Shown piece after piece: positions 38,020 through 49,590 of a stretch of 64,000 bases of DNA. Source of the DNA: Cycas panzhihuaensis (taxonomy: Eukaryota; Cycadophyta); the NCBI GenBank assembly GCA_023213395.1, contig CM041465.1, forward strand, positions 250,239,741 to 250,303,740, in the 5' to 3' direction. Below the pieces are notes generated by a model. That model was not told the origin of the DNA. It saw only the letters and a program-made list of their open reading frames with translations, and did no database searches. How positions within the stretch are numbered: the first letter of the stretch is position 1; each line of letters starts with the position of its first letter. The position numbers were made by a program, and so were the translations under genes.

Positions 38020-38770
38020 CTTGCTTCTTAAACTAACAATACTTTTCTTTGTGGCCCTCTTTCTTGCAATAGTTGCATTTACTTATGAATTTCTTCTTCT
38101 CTTGAGATAATTCACCTATTTGTTATGTAGACTTACCCTCCTAAATAACATCCTTTCTCTGTGTCTTCATGTCCAAAGCCTAATTTGAACTCGACCTAAC
38201 AAGCACTCTATGATGCTTTAGCTTAGCATCCTCTGTTAGAATTAGGTTTTTCAATGACTCAAATGATTCACCTTCCATAGCTTCATCATTGTCATAAATA
38301 GTTTGGAAGGTTCCAAATACAGCTTGTAACTTTGACATAATAATGACAAAAAGTAATGTATTATCGATTGAGTTTGACTTTAATTCATCCAACATGTTTT
38401 TCAAATCAGTTATCTTATTTAGATAAACACTAAGCTTATTCTTATCCTCAACCTTGGAATTTAATAATTCCATCATGAGAGTAAGATGTCTATTAGTTTT
38501 ATTTTCTTCAAATACCTCACACAACTTGGTCCAGATAGTATGCGGGGTTTCAAGCTTTTTAACTAAAGCTCTCTAGTCCAAAGCCAAAGATAACTTTAGT
38601 AACCTAACAGCCATAAATTGTTTCTCCTCAATATAAATACATTTTTTCTTATTTAAAGGGATAGATATAACTACAAATTTGGTAATGGCCTAAGGATAAT
38701 TAACCATTAGGACCAATTCCATATTTATTTTTCATTCGTTAAATTTATACCTATTAAATATCAAGAGGAA
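38020..38770 (-). pseudogene. Copia-2 gag with intact zinc knuckle
   Basis: Minus strand. Open 38524-38180 reads LTLMMELLNSKVEDKNKLSVY, NKITDLKNMLDELK and ESFESLKNLILTEDAKLKHH, the UBN2 capsid domain, nearly colinear with Copia-1 gag at 10935-11297. At about 38092-38050, CNYCKKEGHKEKYC is a complete CCHC knuckle. The N-terminal block extends to about 38770. The reading frame is broken between capsid and knuckle. Confidence 0.9.
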
Positions 38771-38932
38771 CTAACTTATCTATGACAAAAAATAGGAAAA
38801 TATGCAGACCCTAAATTAGCTTTCAATAGAACTATTTAAACCCATCATAAGTTTGACTTAAAATAAATGTAATGATGCTTTATATTAAATGAATATTTAT
38901 TGAGTGATATCTTCATTGACTAATGTTTACAA

Positions 38933-39028
38933 CAATGACCACTTTATCAATTAAGGCAATGACCACATCATCAATTAAGGCAATGCCCACTTCATCGATT
39001 GAGGCAATGACCACTTCGTCGACTGACT
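38933..39028. repeat. 24-bp tandem repeat, four units, in the Copia-2 leader
   Basis: Units start at 38933, 38957, 38981 and 39005, each beginning CAATG(A/C)CCAC and ending in a diverged GG or CT. Shorter similar words continue to 39165 and after the chromovirus from 45237, so the leader as a whole is built from decayed short repeats. Confidence 0.9.
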
Positions 39029-39169
39029 AGGGCTATGACAAACCTCATTGACTATCTATGGCTATGACGAACTCCATTAACAATTTCATCAATAATTATA
39101 TCGACTATCCAGCTTTGTTAACTATCTTATTAACTATTTAACTTCATCAACTATCTTGTAGGCTATTGT

Positions 39170-39551
39170 TGTTAGGATACTACTCCTTAATGATAATTGT
39201 ATACTAATATAATAAGCAAATAACTCTAAAAGAGCATTTGTATTGCAATACCCTTCGAGGGGGCAACCTCCTAATTACATGCAATAACAATGATATTTAA
39301 GATGCCATACTCTAAGGATTACATAAATATATATATGGCTATATGCTTACTACACAACCTCCTCCTTATACATGTGGGATATTATATGAATATATATAGT
39401 GCTCAATGACCACTACACAACCTTCTACTTATGCATGTGGGATATTAAGAAAAGGCAAGAAATAGAAGAAATAAAAGATATGAGAGAGAGAAGAAGTAGA
39501 AGATATAAGAGAATATAAGAGAAGATAAGTTAGGGGTTGGATCTCTCAAAA
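39170..39551 (-). repeat. Chromovirus 3' LTR
   Basis: Left copy, TGTTAGGATACTACTCC... ; the right edge (about 39551) is slightly blurred where TAACA has become CAAAA. Confidence 0.94.
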
Positions 39552-39579
39552 AGTCCCCCCCTTAAAAAAGCTTTGCCCT

Positions 39580-39745
39580 CAAAGATTGGTGATCTCAAGG
39601 TGCTCTAGGACAAATTGTTCATTCTCCCAGGTTGCATCTTCTCGCGAAAGTTGTTTCCATTTGATGAGATACTCAATGATTTATCTAGATCATAGTTGTC
39701 AAATTCTTCAGTCGATGATACATTCTGGAATGAGTTGAAGTTTCC
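39580..39745 (-). pseudogene. Integrase C-terminal chromodomain
   Basis: Minus strand, about 39700-39600: EYLIKWKQLSREDATWENEQ matches the chromodomain core '(v/y)LVKWkg....e.TWE.e'. In chromoviruses this domain tethers integrase to modified histones and biases insertion. Stops precede it, in the stretch linking it to integrase. The following residues reach the polypurine tract, so this is the true C-terminus of pol. Confidence 0.88.
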
Positions 39746-39989
39746 CCTCCTCATTCAAGATAGGTAATTCTGTTTGAACTTGTACTTATTACTCAATTAC
39801 CTTCTTGAGACATGAAACATGAAAGACATTATGGATCCTTGATAGTGGTGGTCAGTCCAAGGCATATGCAACTTCACCGATCTTCTTGAGAATTTTGTAA
39901 GGCCCATAAAATTGAGGTTGTAATTTACGTTGCCCATTCTGTTTGAGAGATGCTTGCTTATACAATTGTAACCGTAAGTATACCCAATC

Positions 39990-40900
39990 GCCTAGATGAA
40001 ATGCTCATTCACTTCACCCTTTATCTGCCTATTAATTCATCCAATTTTGTTCAAGGTTTAGATTTTCCTTGAGTAGCTTAAGAATTTATGTTATTTGTTG
40101 GATGTGGTCTTTGATTGCTTGAACCTTAGAACTGATTATGGCATAGTTTTTAGGTGTGGGTGGTTCATAGCCATATAATGCTTGGAACAAAGTCATTCCT
40201 ACTAATGCATGATAGGTTGTATTATACCACCATTCTGCCAAAGGAAGGCAATGATGCCATTGCCCCTACTTATCTGAAGCATAACACCGAAGGTATCATT
40301 TAAGGCACTTATTAACCATCTCAGTTTGTCCATCTATTTGTGGATGGTAGGATGAGCTCATTGTTAGTTTAGTACCAAGTAGATGGAAGAGTTATGTCCA
40401 GAAGTTACTGGTAAACTTAGGATCCCGATCACTGACTATGCATTTGGGCATGCCATACAACCTGTGTATATCCTTTAAAAAGATCTCAACAATTTGCTTT
40501 GCCTTATATATGGATCGAATACCACAAAAATAGGCATATTTAGTTAGCCTATCAACAACCACCGGTATAGCATCTTTTCCTTCTGACTTAGGCAGACCCA
40601 CGATGAAGTCCATAGAAATTTCTTCCCATCGTTGATTTGGTATGGGAAGGGGTTACAACAATCCTGGAGACTTGATTGTTTTTGCCTTATGTCATTGACA
40701 AATTTCACATGAGAAAACATATCTCTTTACCTCTCCTTTTTTTCCCTTCCAAAAGAAAGATTATTTTAAGTGGTGGTATGTTCATAGGAACCCCGAGGAA
40801 CCTACTATTGGAGAGGCATGTGCATCATATAAAATTTGCTCCTTAAGGCTAGAGTGAGGGCATATATATGTTTGATTCTTATACTAGAGAATATTTGAAG
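39990..40900 (-). pseudogene. Chromovirus integrase remnant
   Basis: Minus strand. The zinc-binding region (about 40830-40690) retains a Y...F.W..K...V..YV..C..CQ pattern. The core is open at 40613-40392: MDFIVGLPKSEGKDAIPVVV, DRLTKYAYF and DRDPKFTSNFW, with the first two catalytic aspartates retained. About 40340-40280 shows SSSYHPQIDGQTEMVNKCL, which contains the catalytic Glu. Stops interrupt the frame at several sites. Confidence 0.92.
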
Positions 40901-40939
40901 GCCATGTATAATGGGTTGAATGCCTTACTCCAACTTGAA

Positions 40940-41530
40940 GGTCTTGAATGATCTGCTTTATAAAGGAGTCCTCATCCCATTCTTGCTTGGCGACCGCTAT
41001 CCAAGAGGGATTGACTATCGTGATAGAATATAGTGCAGAGCCTTCTTCCTTACGAGATAAAGCATTAGCAGTTATATTATCCTTGCCTTTTTTATATATG
41101 ATTTCAAAGTTAAAATCTTGCATTTTGGTGACCCATTTTTGTTGTTCCTCAAATGCTATCCTTTGAGATAGGAAATATTTTAAGCTATCATGATCTGTTT
41201 TAATTTGGAAATGTGTTCACAATAAATATTATCATCATTTCCTAACTGCATGAAGAATTGCTAACATCTCCTTCTCATAGGTGGATTTGATTTGTTCATT
41301 GGGTGTAAGTTGACAACTTTAAAAGGCCAAAGATTTCTCTTCTTGCATTAAGACTACTCCAATGCCCTGCCCCGATGCATCACATTCAATGGTGAAGGTC
41401 TTTGTAAAGTCTGGTGTTGCAAGGACTGGTGTGGTAGTTAAAGCCAGCTTTAGGTATTCAAATGCTTTAGAGGCCTTATCATTCCAATGAAAGGAATCCT
41501 TTTTTAACAAGTTGATTAAAGGGGAAGCAA
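40940..41530 (-). pseudogene. Chromovirus RNase H remnant
   Basis: Minus strand. Open 41510-41319: HWNDKASKAFEYLKLALTTT, PDFTKTFTIECDASGQGIGV, with the catalytic Asp of 'eCDAS' kept. Open 41123-40884: MQDFNFEIIYKKGKDNITAN then ALSRK, matching 'yd..i.YkkGk.N..ADaLSR' (the D of ADALSR is N). The region between them is broken by stops. Confidence 0.92.
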
Positions 41531-42255
41531 TCCTTGCATAGCCTTGAACAAACTTTCAATAATATACTATGATTCCTAAGAATCCACGAAGGCCCTTGAT
41601 GTTTTTAGGTTTAGGCCAGTTTATGATAATTTCTATTTTCTTAAGATTTACCTTGACTCCTTCTTGAGAGATAATATGGCCCAAATATTCTATTTCTGTT
41701 TACCCAAACTAACATTTTAATTTTTTTGCATAAAGTTGGTTGTTTGCAAGCACATGTAGTGTCTTATCAACATGTTGAATATGGTCTTCCCACATATGAT
41801 TGAAGATCAAAATGTCATAAAAAAAGACTAACATGAACTTCCTTAAGTAAGGTCGAAAGAGTTTATTCATGAGTCCTTGAAAGATGGATGGGGCATTAGT
41901 CAAGCCAAATGGCATGACTAAAAATTCATAGTGACCTTCATGTGTACAAAATGCAGTTTTATGAACATCCTGTGCTTTGATCCCAATTTGATGGTATCTT
42001 GACTGCAAGTCCAATAATGTGAAGAACATTGCTCCATGGAGTTCATCCAAGAGTTCGTCAATGAATGGTATAGGAAATTTGTCCTTGATGGTTATCTTAT
42101 CGAGCTCGCGGTAGTCTACACACATGTAAAATGAGCCATCCTTTTTTCTTACTAGAATCACCAGGGCAGAAAAAGTGCTTTTACTTTCCCTAATAATACC
42201 AGTATTAAGGAGTTCTTAAACTAGTCATTCAATTTCATTCTTTTGTTGGTAGGGA
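41531..42255 (-). pseudogene. Chromovirus reverse transcriptase, one catalytic Asp lost
   Basis: Minus strand, open 42161-41709 (150 codons, the longest recognisable coding stretch in the window). [57 protein letters not shown]-type and [11 protein letters not shown] blocks are all present. The polymerase box reads VFFYDILIF (about 41832-41806) where chromoviruses have VF(I/F)DDIL, so the first Asp is Tyr. The N-terminal [16 protein letters not shown] part continues to about 42250. Confidence 0.95.
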
Positions 42256-42559
42256 TACCGTATGGTCAAATATAAGGAGGATTACTTCCAACTACCAGGT
42301 CAATACTATGATCTTGGTCACGTACTAGGGGAAGACCTTGAGGAATATCCTGAAAGACCTGGTAATGGCGGTGAAGTACCAATTTTAAGTCATTTGGTAT
42401 ACTATCATCTTGGAGAATGTTCCTTTCTGTTGGAAGTTATTGACCTTCCAGAGCATAACATTTGGCAATGATTCCTGTACCACCCTTTTTAATGAGCCTC
42501 TCCATAAGGTGTGAGCTGATGATTTGGGTTGGTGGAGGAATGATCCCATTCAATTGGTA

Positions 42560-42950
42560 GTCAATTCCTTCAGAAGTAAATCAGATAAAGAGCTTTTGCA
42601 TATTTAGTTGAATGGTCCCAAGTGGTTTGAGCCATTGTACCCCTAATATAACATCAACTCCTCCAATGAGAATGACATACATAAAAGTGGAGAGGTGATA
42701 GTCACCCATTTGTAACTTGATATTGTGACATTTTTCCCCACAAGTGAGTGTCCCTCCATTAGCCACCATAATTTGAAAATTTTTGACAGGATATGGAAAA
42801 CAGTTGAGTTCTTCAACAAGTTTTCGATTAATGAAATTATGGGTGCTCCCAGAATCTATGAGGACAACCACCTTCCTTTTCTTAATATACCCAATAAGTT
42901 TGAGTGTTTGAGGGGTTGCAATTCCAACTAGGGCATGCACAGATATAGTA
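42560..42950 (-). pseudogene. Chromovirus protease
   Basis: Minus strand, open 42940-42581: VVVLIDSGSTHNFINRKLVE has the intact catalytic DSG, followed by VILGVQWLKPLGTIQLN, the 'iLGm.WL...g.i..d' end of gypsy retropepsins. This domain looks undamaged, but the frame is closed by stops on both sides. It is joined N-terminally to the gag zinc knuckle region by an acidic linker. Confidence 0.92.
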
Positions 42951-42959
42951 GCAGTATCT

Positions 42960-43942
42960 TCTTCTTCCTCCTCAGGTGGGTTACGATCATTATTTTCTAG
43001 CTCTAATGAGGCTTCTTCTACTGGTTCCTCATCTTGAACATCCTCAATTATGAATAAACATCATTCAGGAAACTTATGGTCTTTATTCCACATTTGGTTA
43101 TAATGAAAATATAACTCTTTCAATCATTTCTCATCCATCTCTTGGGAAGTCATTTGTCGTATACCAGGAACCTAAAATTGTGGTCACTTTTTTAGAAATG
43201 TTCGTTGGAGGGGTCAGGATGCCTTATTTTTTGCTTCAATATGTCGAGCAAAATTGATATTTGTAGAGATGTTATCAGGTTTTAAGAGTCACAGCTCATG
43301 TCTGATGTCATCTCGTAACCCACAAATGTATAACTCAAGTAATTTATTTTGACAAAGACCATCAACCCTTGTGGAGAGACATTGGTATTCTACTGTATAA
43401 GCTGAAACAATCCCCTCCTATCTGACTTTAGCTAACTGGTTAAAGTGGTCATGATCCCATGTACTATCATATTGAGCTATAAGATCCTTGACAAAACCCT
43501 CCCATTAATAACTAAGCCCACTAATTATTTTTATAATCCATTGGTACCATTGGTAGGGTTTAGTTTTCATGTGTAGAGAAGCAAGAGGGATCTTCTTATC
43601 TGCTGGAACTTGATGAAGAGAAAAGTATTATTCCATTTGGGTGATCTAGGTACGTACATATATGTCACTAAACTTCTTGATTTCTACCTTGGGAAGGAAG
43701 TTCAGACGAAAGCACCTACCATCATTACCTTCATCTTCTTTAGCGAAGTGACCCCCACCTATGTGAGTAGTACCATCAAGGTCAATCTTTTCTTCCTTAA
43801 AAGGTTTCATGGATGTGAGCTCTAGCATTACTGCTTCAAATTTTTCATTGAAGTCATTTTGGATTTGTAATATATCTCCTCGAAGTTGTGAGATAACATC
43901 ATTGAGATCTTGAGTCCAACTTGGATTCATCTTAGGGGCCAT
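42960..43942 (-). pseudogene. Chromovirus gag
   Basis: Minus strand, ATG at 43942 (MAPKMNPSWTQDLNDVISQL). The first 98 codons are open to 43646, with a coiled-coil-like QLRGDILQIQNDFNEKFEAV segment. The capsid domain continues in broken frames. At about 43120-43070 a remnant of the CCHC knuckle reads YFHYNQMWNKDHKF, with both leading cysteines changed to tyrosine. An acidic linker (EEEEED, about 42975-42958) leads to protease. Confidence 0.85.
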
Positions 43943-44850
43943 TAATCCACAAGACCTAAGTTGAATCCTAGTTGGTAAATATGAATGAAAATGATTTGAT
44001 GGGGGTGTTTATAGACTGTTATCCCTAATATTTTATAATGAGGCAATATGGATTTTTTTTCCTACTTTTTTGCTTTTTTATTTTTTTTATTTTTTGCTTT
44101 TTGTTTCTTATTTTTTTGCTTTTTCGGTCACGGGCTAACTGACTGACTATGTGCACATGAGCTGATAACAAATTGGCTAGACATACTAGATTTAACAAAT
44201 TAATGATGACTGACTCACTGACTGACTAAGTACACACAAACCACTAATAGACTGACCAGGTACACTAGGTATGGGATTGTTTGGTTTATAGGCCCTTTGA
44301 TATACTAATCCCAGACGTAAATAGTATCAACTTATAGAGGTAAACACTCTGCTCTACAGTTGTACTATCCCGTCTCTAAGGTGTATGGAGAGTAACTTCC
44401 TAGGGCTAACCACTTACTGGTGCACTACAAATTACAGACGGTCAATATGTTTCCTATGGTTACCTATACTAGGAAGGCCTATCTAGGTGGTCCTCCTATA
44501 TTCCTGCAGGTACTTGGAGGTGCAATTCCGTAGCTTGATTCAAGAGTGTGATCTCCAGTCCTTCATGCAAGAGATGGAAAATCCACAATGTGCTTAGCCC
44601 AAAACGACAGATCCTCATGATATTTATAGACCCCCAGCATAAGGTCTCTATCTAAATGCAAAAGAAAACTATCTAGTGGCAGTGTTAGGATAACTGCCTG
44701 ATTATAGTGTTATGTACCCCTAAAAAGCAAAGTAACTAAATGGAAATTTAATGAGAATAGGTACTAATGAGAAAAAACTGATGGAAAAAATTGATTATTT
44801 AGTATATTTGACTCTCCCACAAGGAATGGATCGACCGCCCTAATACCACT

Positions 44851-45231
44851 TGTTAGGATACCACTCCTTAATTATAATTGCACACCAATATAACAAGTAA
44901 ATAACTCCAAAAGAGCATTTGTATTGCAATACCCTTCGAGGGGGAAACTTCCTAATTATATGCAATAATAATGATATTTTAGATACCATACTCTAAGGAT
45001 TACATAAATATATATATGGCTCTATGCTTACTACACAACCTCCTCCTTATGCATGTGGGATATTACATGAATATATATAGTATTCAATGACCACTATACA
45101 ACCTTCTACTTATGCATGTGGGATATTAAGAAAAAGGAAGAAGTAGAAGAAATAAAAGATATAAGAGAGAGAAGAAGTAGAAGATATAAGAGAATATAAG
45201 AGAAGGTAAGTTAGGGGTTAGCTCCCTAACA
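44851..45231 (-). repeat. Chromovirus 5' LTR
   Basis: Right copy, TGTTAGGATACCACTCC... to ...GCTCCCTAACA. Next to PBS 44837-44848. Confidence 0.96.
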
Positions 45232-45798
45232 ATTGTTGACAGATCTCTCTAGAGCAACATCCAACCTTGACTGTCCTATCCGTTATTATCGATTACACTC
45301 TATAGGAGTGTCTAACTATATTGACTACTGGTGTATCTAATTTTGTTGATTGATATCTCAACCAACAAACTATCGATAGTCTTATCCTACTTAAACAATG
45401 AGTAAACTAATAACTTCTCTTATGTGTATGTTTGTTACAATTACAACTTCTCCTAACCAATGTTAATTTTACTATTATTAACTTTTGTGAACTATACAAT
45501 AAAGAATCATCAACATCTATGCTCAAACCTTTCACTTATGACATAAACTAATTAATTGACTAAACAACTACTTCACTGATAGCTCCAAGAATAAATGTGA
45601 ACCTGTAGAATAGATCTAACACTAGGAAAACACCCAAGATGTAAATAAAACCATCATTATATTACCATGTCAGCTCTTTTAGTTGTTGGAAAAGATCAAT
45701 CCTCAATAAAGGGTTGAACTAACATTACCTCACAACTTATGATCTGATCAATATGCCCAACTTTGCCTACTTGTCTACAACCATTAACTTTGATACCA

Positions 45799-46236
45799 TG
45801 TTAGAAATCATACTCTAGCACCCACTCAAATATCTTATAAGAAATTAAGAAGAAACACATGCCTGATACCATTTAAAGAATTACAGATAAATAGAGATTG
45901 TGTATGTATATAATAAGCACGAAAAGAATTAAGAAAATAACAAAATATACTTAGGAAACCCTTTCAAGAAAAAAAACACACCACTAAAAATATGTCAATT
46001 AAATTGATATGGATTAACCCACTATTCGACATCATCAAGCATAATGAACTTGGATCCCCTTATGTAAATCCATGAGTATTAGATTTGTCGACTCATATTA
46101 ATTTTATAATAATAAACTACACATAATATCTATCACATATAATATGTCATAACAACCTCATGGTTATACATCACATCATACCACATGTGGTATATTAAAC
46201 ATTATGTAGTCCAGTGTATAATGACCACTCTTAACA
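45799..46236 (-). repeat. Copia-2 5' LTR
   Basis: 438 bp, TGTTAGAAATCATACTC... to ...ACTCTTAACA; adjoining PBS 45788-45798. Confidence 0.94.
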
Positions 46237-46241
46237 CTTTG

Positions 46242-49071
46242 CAATTGCTAGTTCTATATGAAGTGTTTCTTATATATGGTTCATTAGCTGAACAAAACAA
46301 TAATCAAACAACACTAGCTATTAGGCCAATATATTACATAAGCGTAGCATAAATCTATCTTACCTCTTACATATGATAAAACTTGTGTGTTACCTCTATT
46401 GATGCTTTTACACACATATTTTATAGCTTTCATTTGGAAACTAATTAATCTTATCAACAAACTAAATTAAATAAACTAACTATAGGAATAAGGTGTATCC
46501 CCTAGCCAAGTCAAGTTATTCGTAATTAGGCAATATAGAAAATGTATTTCCATACATCTTACTATACATTGTACGTTAGACTTTTCATTAATAAATATAT
46601 ATTAATTAGACTCCTCAATACTTGATGTTGGTACCAAAACTCAACATATGAGACTTCTTCATATCTCATAATAGATAGAAATAACTCAACTATTCTCATA
46701 ACCAAACCTTCATCAAACAATAGCCCGTTTTCTAAAATAAATCTAAAATAGGTGGTAATTTCTTATCATCAACAAATCAAGTGATCTTACTAACTTTACA
46801 TGTTAAATTTTATTTGATTAATATTATAATCACTATATCAAATGTGATAAATATCTAAGGGGGGTTTTCATCATTATGTCTAGCATGTCTTATGATTCAA
46901 TATCAAATAAGTTCCCATATCTTTAATTTGAGCCTTAAAATATCATAAATGAGCCTTAAATATGTCATTTCTTGTAAAATTTAAATTCTTTCTTATTATT
47001 AATCACCCATTTGTATTAAAATGTAGTCATGAGCTTTCGAAATCTTTAAAAAATATCAAATTATATCTCAAACTACTAAAAAATTATAATATTTATCTTA
47101 TCAAAATTAACTTGCTAAACTTTACTAATTAAAACCTTAATGATCCAGTCTTCGAAATATGCCTTATGACCAATCATTTTAACCATCTTTGAATGCTCTT
47201 TCTAACAAATTTGACAACTCAAAAATTAGACTTTATATGGAAATGTTATAATTTAAAAACTAACAATATGTCCTTAAAAAATAAAAATGATCTTTAAATT
47301 ACCTTTAACACCTTTATCATTAAGCACTTGGTCACTTGATCTTCTTCATGTGAACACTTTGTTTCATAAAAGAGGCTTGGATAGACTTCAAGCAATTACC
47401 CAAAGTAAATAAATAACACCAAAACTTTTCAAAATTAAATATACATACCAAAATAAATTCGTCATTGAAAATTTTTGCCTATGTAATTTTTTAGTGACTA
47501 GTCAAGGGATTTTTTTGTAAATCGATTTGTTTCAGGAATTACACTGCCATTGCTTTTAGATCTGAGCTATACTTTTGCAATTTAATCCTTTATATATATT
47601 AGGGTTCTTGATTGTTTGCATGCAAACTTCATATATAAGCATGGGCATTTTTTTTCTTTTTTTTAATGGCTCTTCACAAGAAATCTAACTTAGGCTGTTG
47701 GAAAACCTTCATTAATGGCATGCTATGCATAAATCCATGGGTATCTATAATTTGAAGGGCATTTCTTCATAAATTTTCTAGGTCAACTTGCTCTTTGGTT
47801 GTGCTACGATCATCATCTATAGTCATGAAACATGGGCCTTTTATTTTTTTTATCATCGGTTCTTGAATAAGAAAATTCACTCAAGTATAGACTTGCAAGG
47901 AGCATTATTTTCCCACTGGCTATGAGAATGGATTGGAATGTCTTCTATATTTTTTACTTTGTTAGAATCTTTATCAAATAGTTCTCTTACATTGTGAGCT
48001 TACAAATGGGTGCCTATTCTTCTTTAATAACCATAAACAAACATAGTTGTTTAATTTAAGGTTTATGCAATAGACAATGACTCTCCACATCAATCAAATC
48101 AAGTTTGTCAAACACTTTTTTACCATTCCATGGGAGGTCTTCAAAACCAGTCATATTAATCTCTTGATGAGGCATCCAAATACATGTCACTATAAAACTT
48201 ATGTGCAAAAATTTTTCCCCACACTTGAAATTTTTTTTGTAAACTAAATAAATTTCTCAATCATGCTCAACATGGATACTTCAAACTTGACCTAAATATT
48301 TCACCTTGGTGCTATAATAAAGCTGCTCAATCAAAATAATAACATGGGTGAAACACTCATTCAAACGTTAACTTTGATGCCATAATATAAACTATTTTAG
48401 TATAAACATTAAACCTAGTCAAATCCTAATTTTATTCATCATACCTTTTTCATGTTTACATAGCAATACAATACCCATTCTTGTTTTTTAATAATACAAC
48501 AAAGGTAAAACCTTCTTCACTTACATCATGCATATACACTTCTTATCTATAAATCCTTGTAACAACTTCTTTCAATTAGATTTTATTACCCAATATAAAC
48601 ATACTTTTCTTATCAACAAGTGAATGGATGGATTCATTTTCTTACCATATGTTTGATTGATTCACTATCACAATTATGAGTTTTGACAAAATGGGCAATC
48701 TTACAAAAACTCAATTATGTCCATAGGGGCCAACCTATATTAGTAAACTCAACTAACAATAGTTTCCTTATATTTCAACATCATTGATGGAATTGTTAAG
48801 CCTGCATGCAATATATACTAGTGCACCACATGCTTAATAAACATGTCTATATAAATTGCTTACCATAAGAGATTTTATCTTCTATTCAAACTTAACATCT
48901 TCATCAACTTGCCCTAAGACCTCAATCATATGTCTTTGGCATAACTAGCTCAAAATGACTCTTATTAGCTTAAAAAAATAGCTAAAAGACTGGCTTTATC
49001 AAACTATATTTTGTTACAAAATTTTCACAAGTCTTTATAGTATCTTTCACAACCTTAGAGCTCTAATACCA
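46242..49071 (-). other. LARD-2 internal region 1, right part, with PBS
   Basis: Continuation of 33702-34183 after Copia-2. Homologous over its length to 50041-52826. No gag or pol motif. A minus-strand frame at about 48633-48250 is colinear with one in region 2 (reported as a finding). Ends with the PBS (complement of GCTCTAATACCA, 49060-49071) matching initiator tRNA-Met. Confidence 0.85.
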
Positions 49072-49590
49072 TATTAGAAATTTTGAATACTTTGATACCA
49101 TATTAAATTATTTAAATGTATAGTGGAAGCACTAATATATAATATTAGAATTAAAATAATAGATTAATAAAACATAAATTAATCATGAGGAATATGTATA
49201 TAAACTATAAGATATCATCAACATATAATAATATCAAACATTATCAAATTTTATCAAAGATTATCAAACATTACTACTAAAGACACTAAGATTTATCCGT
49301 GGAAAACCCAAAAGGAAAAAACCATAGGAGAAGGTTTGGAGTATTACTACTCTTTATTAAATCTCTAAATGAATTAATCTCTACTCTCCTTTCTCAAGTT
49401 CTTAAGTGGTATATGTATATATTTATATCATGATGAGCCTATTATATATTAGAGCCTTTTCATCTTCTGATAGGAAGGTACACAAATAATTACACTTTTC
49501 TCATAATTTAATAATACTTTATGATTCTTTGTATAGGTCCACAATATTATATTAAACATTAGATATTTAAAAACTTTAAGTATTCTAACA
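49072..49590 (-). repeat. LARD-2 LTR-B (middle)
   Basis: 519 bp, TATTAGAAATTTTGAATAC... to ...TATTCTAACA; flanked by PBS on the left and by polypurine tract complement TTCCCCCTTA on the right, so it serves as 5' LTR of one unit and 3' LTR of the next. Confidence 0.92.

Larger units (their letters stand above)
39170..45231 (-). mobile_element. Chromodomain gypsy element (chromovirus), full length
   Basis: 6,062 bp, LTRs 39170-39551 and 44851-45231, perfect target duplication ATTGT (39165-39169 and 45232-45236), PBS TGGTATTAGGGC on the minus strand (44837-44848, two bases from the LTR) and PPT (complement of AAGTCCCCCCCTT, 39551-39563). Gag, protease, RT, RNase H, integrase and chromodomain follow in order. 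By eye the LTRs differ at roughly 25 sites, mostly C/T or G/A, making it the youngest element in this nest, yet its frames are broken. It inserted into the Copia-2 leader. Confidence 0.96.
34184..46236 (-). mobile_element. Copia-2: full-length copia element carrying a nested chromovirus
   Basis: Minus-oriented copia with LTRs at 34184-34619 and 45799-46236, PPT (complement of TCCCCCCTT, 34620-34628) and PBS (complement of CTTTGATACCA, 45788-45798). Flanks CTTTA (34179-34183) and CTTTG (46237-46241) are a target duplication with one mismatch. Without the 6.06-kb chromovirus in its leader it would be about 6 kb. Domain order is gag, protease, integrase, RT, RNase H. It inserted into LARD-2 internal region 1; the uninterrupted site is preserved in internal region 2 near 50035. 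Gag and RNase H are of the same family as Copia-1. Confidence 0.94.
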
